A stretch of DNA of 64,000 nucleotides from Palaemon carinicauda. Its lineage: Eukaryota > Arthropoda > Malacostraca > Decapoda > Palaemonidae. The notes below the pieces were generated by a model. That model made no database searches and was not told the DNA's origin. It saw nothing but the letters and a program-made list of their open reading frames with translations. This document shows, in pieces, positions 41,101-52,937 of the stretch (its first letter is position 1; every line of letters begins with the position of its first letter). Position numbers and translations under genes: made by a program. Location: contig NC_090743.1 in NCBI RefSeq assembly GCF_036898095.1, positions 17,021,287 through 17,085,286 on the forward strand. Direction: 5' to 3'.

Positions 41101-44100
41101 GCATTGTGTGAAGAGACAAAGGCGAGGCCAATGGGGAGGAGAAACCTGAAGTTCTTCTACATTCTATTCTAGGCTGACGGAACCGACACTCCAAGGAAAG
41201 TGATCCTAGCAACTTTCCATACATGGGTAGACACCAACATGAAGATGGGCAGTGTCCCACCACTTCAACTCAGCGGATGCAGATGCTCCTTCCCACTAAT
41301 GAGGGAATACTCTCCCATGCAAGGAATTGCCAACAATTATCAACAAAAAAAAGCAAAAGATTAAAACAGCCAGTTGACAGCGCCGGAAGTACGTCTGTAA
41401 TCTACAGCATCTGAAATCAAAGTGGTTACTTAGTGTGCTGGCAGGGGGTCAGGGCGTCTCGGCCACCTGCAGTAACTACAGACACCTTGTTGTACTGAAA
41501 ATCTTAATAGCAGAGTTTCAGATAGATGAAAACCTCTTCGTATTAAGAGAAGACGAGGGTTTATATCTGTTCAAAATAGCTAAATAAATATATAAGCAAG
41601 TTTGTTTATCAAAATTCATAACTCTTCAAAAGGAGAGAGAAACTAAGTTCTTCAAAAGGAGAGAGAAACTAAGTTCCACCTTTTACTGTACTTAAATGAA
41701 AATGTATAACAAGAGTTTATCAACTCACCTTGTGCCTGATGTTTGGCTTGATATTCTACAGTTAACTCTAATAAATAAATAGTTAACGACAGAAGATGGT
41801 CATTCGTCGTAATTTCATTGAGGGCGTTATAGAGTAAAACTAAGATCACAGCATGGAAACTTCGACAACCAATAATTCTTTGAGGGTCTGTATACGGACT
41901 TCTAACACTAGATGGAAGACGAAATGGAGGCCACAGGTTACCCGAATTGCTAATGTTGCCGGACTGTTTGCAACTGAAAAGGATAAAATTGTCAAAGATT
42001 CAGTGACCTGCAGCACATTAGTTTTGGTTTAAATGTAATAAAGAACTATGTTCAGTTTTCTTAACTCTGATTATTATATGGGACTCATTTAAAAAAAGAG
42101 ATATACAATACCAACAATTACAAGGGACTAGGTCCTACTAAGATTTTGAAAATAACCAATGATATAAGTGATGGCCTCGCAGAGCACACAAGAAGCATAC
42201 AACTGAGAAAAATGATGTTCAATTCTATTACTTACAATAATTTAAACCTATCTAATGAAGCTTGGAAATCTTTTCGCTGGACAGCCCTCAACAGTACATA
42301 TACAGGATCATATAAATTCTCCCACACATGGTTTCTAGGGATGTACATGCCTTGTTGCATGGTTCCTGAAGCCTCAAAGTTGGGTGCTCTATAAGACGAT
42401 ACCTGTCAAAAAAAAAAAAATCACAAGAGAATCTAGAAATACAGGTCAAGTGATCTATAGTTTTAAAGTTAAGAAATCTGTAATCTTTGCAAATATAAAT
42501 ACATCTGAAGTATAATTGACAGGAAATTCAGTAGGCATATTAAAAAGTAGAGTACTGTAAAGCCAAACTTAGTTGTATTGAATGTTGATAATTATATCCA
42601 CATCTACATTTGTAATACTTAAATTTGATTTTACCATTAACAGTAGAAATTTAAAAAACTTGAAATAACACACAGTAGGAAGCGCTGCGAGGATCAGCAT
42701 AAAATGTTTACACTACTGTACATTATTCATGATTGTTATTTTCCTGAAATATGCCCCACCCATAAAATAACAGCAGTATTTTTAGTTGGCAAATAAAATA
42801 ATCATCAATAAACGGTACATTACAAGGAACTCTTACTCTGCTGAGAACGGCTTCAAAATCCCTACTTTGTGCTGCGCTCCCACATTTCTCAGGCATGTAC
42901 TCCATAAGCTGTGAATGGGTTTTGTCACCCATACAAAGTAAGGTCACCATTTCTAGTTGTGCTAGTTCACTTTCACTCAGTCCTGAAAACATACATGGCC
43001 TTTATCCAATCTTACATTATCTTACTCTTGATATGTACAATATAATGTATCAAGATCATATCTTCAACATTAATTTATCAATCTTGATATGAACAATATA
43101 ATCAATTAGGATCATATCTTCTCAATACATAAGGGAATATTTAGTTGACTGAGACTGAAAAAAACCTAATAAAAACTTCTTCATATCACATGAAATACAG
43201 GATAAAGGCTCACCTATATTTGTTCGTACAGTCATCAGTGTGGCTAAAAAGGTAAGGCAGGATTCCAAGATTCCCACCTCATGTTCCGAATCTAAAAAAC
43301 TATTAGATGCTCTAGGAGACAAGCTTAGCGACTCTAGTACATGAAACCTGAAACAATAACAAAGTTAAAGTCTCTTTCATACATGTACAGTATCTCACAC
43401 AATGAGATTTAGCTATGGGTTAATTAGTCTATCTTATTCTTTAGCATAATCTTCGTTTTCAAAATTTAGTATCCTGCCAATAAAATTCATTGAATATTTA
43501 AGGGGTAGACAGCAAATAACTTATGTTTAAAATAGGCATACTTTCACAATAATTGCTAAATACATACCTATCTAAGACAGTCATGATAAAATTGTCGGGA
43601 GGGAGCTCTCCGGCGCAGATTTGCAAAAGGTAAAGATCGGCATCAACCATGGAATTGCAAAAATGGCATTGTATATAGGTCATAGCCTGACCTTTGATCT
43701 GAAGGCCGTTGCGGACCCACATACCACTGAGAATTTCATAGAATGCAGCCTGGACAATAGAAAGTTTTATCAAAATTGGTCATTAAATATTCACGTCATG
43801 CACAGGATACATGAATAATTCATTCTTTACAAGTGTGTAAAGGCAAAAGCCAAAAACAATACAGTATAACAAACTCATTATTTATAGTAACCTGTAGAAT
43901 ATTTTTCACTTACCTGTAATCTTAGAGGGTGTACCATAATAAGATGTAACAGATCTTGGGGTGGCAAAACATCTGCTAACTGTGCCCCTTGTGCTTTAAC
44001 TGCCTGACACATGAAAACCGAATAATATCGATGCAAGGGTAGGTGAAAGGATACTTGGTACGGGTCACCCTGAAAAAATAAGACAGAGACACTAGGAATA

Positions 44101-45196
44101 ACAAATCTACTTTGAGCAGAGTATTCCTTAAAAACCTTAGAAGAGTTATTCCAAAGGAGTAACAAATTAAATAATTTCCAATTATACTAACCATATCAGA
44201 ACGAGCAAATCCCACGGCATTGAACCAGTTGCTTAAGGCATGAAGGCACTGCCTGAGGACTGAAAAAGTGTAGTGTTTGGTTTCAGAGTCCTTTAAATGA
44301 GAAACCAACGCCCACATAGGGGAGGCAGACGCTTCAAGTTCGGCACTAAACGCAGCGTAGTATGTCTGAGGTTCAAATTCGACGTGATGAGTTAGTTCTC
44401 GAACGTTAACATTCATTCCTGGCAATAAAAAAAGAAAGTATAGACTAAAACAATGATTATAAGTATTTTTAACTTCCTAATAGCGTCTAGTTTGATTTCC
44501 CATAATTTGTCACTACAACAGCCTTTACAGTATATTTTTCCCCTCCAAATATATTGTGTACGTACAGTAAAAGGTTTGTGTTAAAAGTTATCAATTTATT
44601 TATTTATGACAAGTCTATTAGTACAAGGAAGACTAGCTATGACCTGCTCAAGATCCAGACTGACAGGCCACTTTGGTTGTTAATTTTGAAACCCTTTCCC
44701 TAATAAAAGATTTTGAACTATTATTTTCCCAAATCAGAATTTCATCATTGTAGCAGATTTTGACAAACATCAGCAAATGCATAAACCCCCTTCATATTGT
44801 AATGATAACAGAATATAAAAAATGCAACAGTTACACAGAAAACGGCTTCTTTCTCTAAAATTCAGTTAGATAATTCAAAACAAGTAAAAATTCCCACCAG
44901 ACACCAGCAATATAATTACCTTGAAACATTGAAAGAAATGAGAACCACTCCTGTATCAAAATTGGGTCACTCATAAATTTAACGGCAATGGGTTTGTGAG
45001 AGAGGACGTTATTCAAATCGGATACCAAAGGCCAATAGCAATGGTTCTTCATTACATGATCCTCGCATTTGACAACTTTGTGAGTATTTCTTCTTTTATC
45101 TGAAATAAAAACATTTCATCAATCAAAATCCAGATTTGGGGATAATCTTCAGATAGGGTTATCTAGGAACCTTCAGGTCTTCAACATACTGAATAG

Positions 45197-45249
<53 letters not shown>

Positions 45250-48200
45250 ATATAGGTGCATTAAAATCTGAGTTAATACCCCAAATTACATTTAAGGTGC
45301 TTAATCAGTATTTCTTACACTTATTAAAATATGATTCTTCCTGTATTCTATGTAATCAAAGATATAGGCATCATTAAATAAGAAGGCTACAGGGAACCAA
45401 GTGCAACTAGCATTTCTGCAAGCAATACTAAGAATTACTATTCATTATCTGAAAATTACAAGCTTGATTTACAACCTACAACTTCTTCACGATTTATAAA
45501 AATCAACATAAAATAATAGTATGGTTACATACCATACAAAAGTACAGTACCATGATATTGTATTTTCAAGTTAATTGCTATAAACTCAGACTGGACTGTG
45601 AACCCACAAAATCAGTCATTACATAACACAAAGTAAATAAAGGTTCTCACCATGTAGAGTTGATGGAATGCAGATATTTTTCATCATATTCTTGAGACTA
45701 ACAATCATGATGTGAAGGAGATGAAAGGAATCCGTCATCCGATACGCTAGATCTTGGTCGGAAAAAAGCTGTACTGAAACATGCACTACACGATTGCTAA
45801 GAGTTTCAGAGTCTCTACTTTGTACAAGCATAACTGAAATACGACTATAGTGTTGAACAAACGCCCTTGCAAATGCATCCTGGAAAGATTACATGTTCAT
45901 TAGATAAAAACTCATTCCTGTAGTGCTCTATGGCAAGTCAAATAACATTTCAGTATAGAAAAGTAAAAAGCACAGGTCTATTCATTGTAATTCACTTAAA
46001 AGTATTAAAACAATCATCTATTATAGAGGTTAAATTTCTGCACCTACCTCGTATTCGGTATCTGGTAACATATTCAACAGTAAACAAACTAGTTTTTGGG
46101 GAAATTCGAATTTTACAGTCCAAAACACAATTTCATCTAAAAAAGTCTTGTGTATGAGTGGACCATTTAACGTTGCAATGTCTGGAAGAGAAGAAAACAT
46201 CATTTCAGACCTTCAAACTAATAGATTTATTATTGCTTCAAAAACTTGAAAATTAAAAGATGCAGCCTCTTTCTCTCTAATTTCAATGTTTATTCTTAAA
46301 ATAAAAATTCTCTGTCTCTCGTGTAAAAGGATAAAAAGTGGTATCTGCTAGGAAGCAAAGCACTCTACCAACCAACTCTTTAGTAAAGCCTACAGTGGTC
46401 TGCTCAATGCATACTGATAACAAAAATCACCTGCAAGGAGCAGAGCAAGGATAGAAAACAAAACAACAAAAAGAAGTAATTTATATCTCTGACAGACAAA
46501 GGAGCAAAACAAAGACTCTCCAATACCTACTATGTAGGAGGCAAAAGCAGGCAATCTGGCCAGTGTTAGCCTAATATGGTTTGTGACTTCCATAGGTTAA
46601 AATGTACTTAGTCTTTTATGATCATGGGGGGGGGGGAGTTTTAACTGCATCAAGTGATTGTGTATGGTTCATTGCAAAGCATTGCATTACAAATAAAACT
46701 AATACCTGATTGCAATCTTTCTAAAAGTGTTTACAATTCAGAGCTTCATCAACAAGATATCTTTCTATAAAACTCTTGAAAACCTCAGCCCTATTTCACC
46801 AAGATAAAATGGCAACACTTTTAAAACAGTTTAATACTTTATTACAGTAATGAAAAACAATTATTTTAATTTCAACAGTTACTCCTGAAAAATATCACTA
46901 CAGATTGACACACTATTTGTATTGCTCAGAATCAAGCCTAAACGTTAAATCAACATAAGATCATTACTGTACTGTATGGTAAAATTATCTTGATGAAGCA
47001 TGATAACCTTTTTCATTCCAATTCATGAAACCATAAACGCTATTGTTAGTAAGGTTTCAAACTCATTAATTGAGGTATCTGTCGCCTCTTCTAATATTAC
47101 TTTCACCCTTCCTTGTTAGGCTGCATGTGCTTCTTGGATATCTAGCTAAGACAACATGTGTCATTCTCCGACACTGTTTCTGCTACTACTCACGCTTCTT
47201 TAATACATACAAGTAATAGATACAGCAAAGTACTAAAAATAAAGAAGTACTCAAAAGTCTAACCTTCCTTTTCTCTTCAATTCCTCCAAGAGAGAGACCA
47301 AGATTATTTGATTTACAGAAAAGAGAATCCGGGAAAAAAAATGCCTCATTAATTTAACCATTACCTATTTACCTAAGTAGTAGGTAGTGGGTTGGCCAAG
47401 ACACAAGTCACCCATTGAGATACTACCGCTAGAGTTATTATGGGGTCCTTTGACTGGCCAGACAGTACTACATAGGGTCCTTCTCTCTGGGTACGGTTAA
47501 TTTTCCCTTTGCCTATATGTATATATACAGAATAGTCTGGTCTATTCTTTACAGATTCTCCTCAGTCCTCATACACCTGACAACACTCACATTACCAAAC
47601 AATTCTTCTTCACCCAAGGGGCTACTGCACTTTCATTGTTCAGTGGCCACTCTCCTCTAGGCAAGGGTAGAAGAGAGACTTTAGCTATGGTAAGCAGCTC
47701 TTCTAGGAGATCGACACTACAAAATTAAACCATTGTTCTCTAGTCTTGGGTAGAGTCATAGCCTCTGTATCATGGTCTTTCACTGTCTTGGGTTAGAGTT
47801 CTCTTGCCTGAGGGTAAACTCAGGAACACTATTCTGTAATTTCTTTTCCTTTTTTTGTTAAAGTTTTTTATAGTTTATATAAGAGATATTTATGTTAATA
47901 TTGTCACTGTTCTTAGAATATTTAATTTTTCCTTATTTCCTTTCCTCCCTGTGTTATTTTTCCTTTTGGAGTCGCTGGGCTTATAGCTTCCTGTTTCTCC
48001 AACTAGGGTAGTAGCTTAGCAAGTAATAATAATAATGATGATGATGATGATGATGATGTGATAACAATAATAATAAAAACAAGATCACCCAGAAAAATAC
48101 AAGACTCACCTTCATAACCTGGTGGGACATCACCAAAAGGTATACTATTGATAGCTTCTTCGTAATATACTTTACTTTGGCTAAGATATTCGTTATTTAC

Positions 48201-50262
48201 GTGATGAGACGAGGGTTGAGTTAGTTCGGAGTAAACCTGTAAATAAACAGTGTAACATAATTAGCACATGACGTCAAGGTAGATTATATTGATCATCTAA
48301 GCATTTGCCAAAAATTTATCAAAAAATGATACCTTAGGGTAAAATGTTCATTAGAAATCTAAAATGGTCTAAACATTGTTCATAAAGAAATTAGGAAACA
48401 ACAGTAAATTATGTCAACTTACTTTGGGATTACATAACGATTTTGTCATTGTTCTTCTCATGGCAGCACCAAGACGACTAAGATCTTGTAATAAATCTAA
48501 ATATAACGACGAATCTTCCATAGCCTCTTGTACCTGTTTGGATGGTAACGAACTGCAAAGAAAGATATCACAATAGTTACGTTATTAATAAGTACACTTA
48601 ATCTTGCTTTAAAATGCTCTGTAAATATTGAAAGCTCAAGATTAAACAAGGAACCATCATCTACTTTTGCAGCACTGCAAAGTCACCATACGAGAAGATG
48701 GTAAAGATGGATAGTTGCAACAGATTATAGGCAACATAGATTCTCAAACATATGAAAGGGTCAACCATTTCTCATTACATAACAACCACAAAGTTAGAGA
48801 TGCGATATGAATACTATCTAGTCAGCGTGAGGGAGGTTTATAAAGAATTAGCCGATGAAAAGGCTATTCAGCAACAGTGAGTGACTGAGTGGATGGGGAT
48901 TGATTCCCTGAGGCTAGCAAGTGAGGAAGTTTTCAGTGCTAGCTAACATAACGTAACCTAGCCTAGCCTGACCTGACCTACTTGATAAGTACTGTCAGGT
49001 ATTACTAAATGATGAGGAAGGTCATTCAAGTGCTGTATTAGCGGACAAATGTGAAGGGAGGAGAGGTGGCTCCAGTCATAGATAGATTACATATGTGAGG
49101 ATATATGCGATTCACTCTGTACTAGCTAGAGTCAAAACAAAAATCTTACCTGCTTTCTCTACAATGTTGAATAAATCTTAAGAATATTCTAGGCATCATC
49201 GCGTCTGCGATAGCTAATAGGTCCGGAGGTACTTCAGGTTTATTGAGTTGTGCCTGCGACCCATGTCTATGACAGAACCTGCAGAAGAAAGTGCATATTA
49301 TGGTTATGACAAAAACTGTATAGTCATACAAGGACTGTACTTTACCATACACAGTGGCAAAGAAATCATTAATATAATGAAGCTAAATCACTTGAATATC
49401 AATAAAATGTGACCTTACTTAAATAACAACAAAATGTGTCCTTAAATGAATATCAATGTGACCTTAAATACTTGGATATCAATAAAATTGGACCTTAACA
49501 ACTTGAATATCAATAAAATGTGACCTTACTTAAATAACAACAAAATGTGTCCTTAAATGAATATCAATGTGACCTTAAATACTTGGATATCAATAAAATT
49601 GGACCTTAACAACTTGAATATCAATAAAATGTGACCTTGATTAATTGTATATCAATGTGACCTTAAATACTTGGATATCAATAAAATTGGACCTTAACAA
49701 CTTGAATATCAATAAAATATGACCTTAATTACTTGAATATCAATATGCAACATTAATTACTTGCACATCAATAAAATTCTACCTTACTTAGTTTAATATT
49801 AATATAAATGTGACCTTAATTACTTGAATATTATTATAATGGGGTCTTAATTGAATATCAATATGTGAATTTATTTACTTGAAATGAATAAAATGTGACC
49901 TTAATTACTTTAATGTCAATAAAATGTGACCTTAATTACTTTAATGTCAATAAAATGTGACCTTAATTACTTTAATGTCAATAAAATGTGACCTTAATTA
50001 CTTTAATGTCAATAAAATGTGACCTTAATTGCCTGGATGTCAATAAAATGTGACCTTAATTACTTTAATGTCAATAAAATGTGACCTTAATTACATTAAT
50101 GTCAATAAAATGTGACCTTAATTGCCTGGATGTCAATAAAATGTGACCTTAATTACTTTAATGTCAATAAAATGTGACCTTGATTACTTGAATATCAATA
50201 GAATGGGGTCTTTCCTTTGAGTACTTTAAATGACATCACTATACACATGTGGCTCTTCTTAA

Positions 50263-50336
<74 letters not shown>

Positions 50337-52895
50337 TATTTTCATTTATTTTGTGTATAGACCTAATGTATATAAGACGACTGAACTCACCCCGTTTCCT
50401 TCATGACGGCTGAATTCCCACAGTCACAGGCTCCTCCCGCTTGCGAACGAAACATATTGAAATCATGACCCTCGTGATCACCCTCCTGAAAAATTGAATA
50501 TTATACCAGTTACAATCATTTCAATTCTCAAAAACAAGAGATGCAGCCGTCCCTAGTCCTCTGTAGGACAAAGGGCTCAGACATGTCCTTATTCATGTTT
50601 ATTGGTTTGGCCATTGTCATCACAATGCTGGCCACTGGTCACTGGTGATCGTAGATTTTTGTCTGATTGATCACAGCAAACCAACCTAGTATGCTGATCG
50701 TGACGATACACAAACGTTTTTAAACGTCAAGGTATTCCAACTCAAAAAGGGTCTGATGATACAATTAAATAATTCTATGTATAAGTAATACAACAAATAA
50801 TAAATGGCAATAAACATGAATGATATATTTCCAAATGTACTAAACCCTGATAAACAGTAATGGTAATAATACACGGCAAAGACATAAGCTTTGCTAGTAC
50901 TGTTGTCATCACCAACAGAGGAATTGAAACCAAATCAAAATTTACCATACAAAACACCTGCTTGATTTCTGACAACGACTTGGCCATTCTGATTCATAGG
51001 CGTAAGGGTTTAGTGATCTTGTGTAGGAGTTGTTACCAGGATTTGAACTTTTAAGGGAATTACCTTAGTTTGAGGTAATTTGCTTAGTTTCAAGGTAATT
51101 TTAAGGTAATTACCTTAGTTTGAGGTAATTTGCTTAGTTTTAAGGTAATTTCTAAGGTATTTTACAAGCATCAAAATTAAGGAAATTGGAAAAGTTTTAA
51201 GGTAATCTAAGGTGAAAAAAATAGCAGCATCTAAGGTGATGGCCACATGCTCAATTTTAAACCCTGGTTGTTACACATATCTGGATATCAGCCTCCTTAA
51301 CAACTTGCAGAATATGTTTCTTTCAGGACGTGGTTGGCAGATATAAAACTATAAAAGATCAGACCAAGGAAAGGATTTTGTCTCTATAGTCCATTTCTTT
51401 TAGCGATGCATATTTGCACCGACTCGCAACGGTGCCCTTTTAACTCGGAAAAGTTTCCTGATCGCTGATTGGTCAGAATTATCTTGTCCAACCAATCAGC
51501 GATCAGGAAACTTTTCCAAGCTAAAAGGGCACCGCTGCGAGTCGGTGCAAATATGCCTCGCTAAAAGAAATGGACTATAGTTACTCATGCGTACATATCC
51601 TAAGAACCCCCATTGAACACTAGCAGCACTTTAATATCATTCATTTTGTGTAGACTTTTTCTCCGCTCAAAATCCAAACTAGGGTCATTATAACTGTACA
51701 TTCACTGATTGAATCATTTGCCACAGAGATATATCTTAACAATGAACTGACTTAGTCTTTTTACAAACACTCAAGTTTCCAGCTTTGTCAATATAAATGT
51801 GGAATAAGAATATTAAGAAAATCTTACGTTTACAAATGTGAATGTAAAATTATCTACCTTAGTCCATGTGAACGTGTTTACCTTAACAAAATGTGAATGC
51901 GGAAGTGTTTCCCTTAGAAAATGTGTATGAGAGGATGTAATACTTGTTTACTTGTTTTGGGTTTAAATCCAACCCTCCACTGAAGTCGAGTGAACTACTT
52001 CTCGGGCGGGTCCATATTAATCATCTAACGAAACATTTTCATTATAACTTATACAATTCTTTGATTGTAGCATCTTCCAAATCATATGATCTTGTGAAAA
52101 GTAATGTCTTTAGTTTCTTCTTAAATTCAATTGCTCCCTTTAGGTCCTTCATTTCAGTTGGCAGTTTATTATGATGTCTAGGCGCACAATAGCTAAAAGC
52201 CCTTTCACCAAATTTACTATTTGTTCTTGGTTCAGATAGCCTATGTTTGTCACTCATGTGTCTTGTGTTAACATTTGTTTCTAGATCTAGTTTATTCAGG
52301 CATTCTTTTAGATATTTTGGTTCATAGTATTTATCTTCGTAAATTCCGCTGTAACGAGTAGTATTTATCTGTCTTCGCAGATTCGAAATGACCAAGAAGT
52401 ATTCCCATGAACAAATGTCTTAGTAGACATTTCTTCATGACCTAACCATTAATGCAATAATGTTCTTAATTCTTATATTGTTTATTGCTTGTATACATTT
52501 GTAATTCTAGCATTTCTACCATATCAATGTTTAAATTCAAAATTTGCACTATTTATTATTCCGCCCTTCTTTATTATACTTTATTATACGAATATACATT
52601 TCCATTTATTTTTAGGCTAAAAATCTCCTTTATGTGTGTCTATGTGTATATGTGTATGTATATGTACATGTGTGTGTATGTATTTGTATATGTATGCATA
52701 TGTATATACTTATGTATATATATATATATATGTGTACATTTAGTTTATCTATATAAATATTTACTTTTTATAATTTTTTTTAATTGAAGATATTATTTTA
52801 TTTGTATTATTGCCCGAAGAGCTCTGCTCCACATGGGCTTGGACCGAATCTTTTTTGTAAATATTTTGTATGTATATATGTTTTTGTCCAATAAA

Positions 52896-52937
<42 letters not shown>

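Noticed and set aside
51500..51560. GGCACCGCTGCGAGTCGGTGC resembling the 3' hairpin of a Cas9 tracrRNA
   Set aside because: It is part of a long foldback MITE arm present twice here, and no Cas gene or repeat array is near. Chance resemblance of a GC-rich hairpin.
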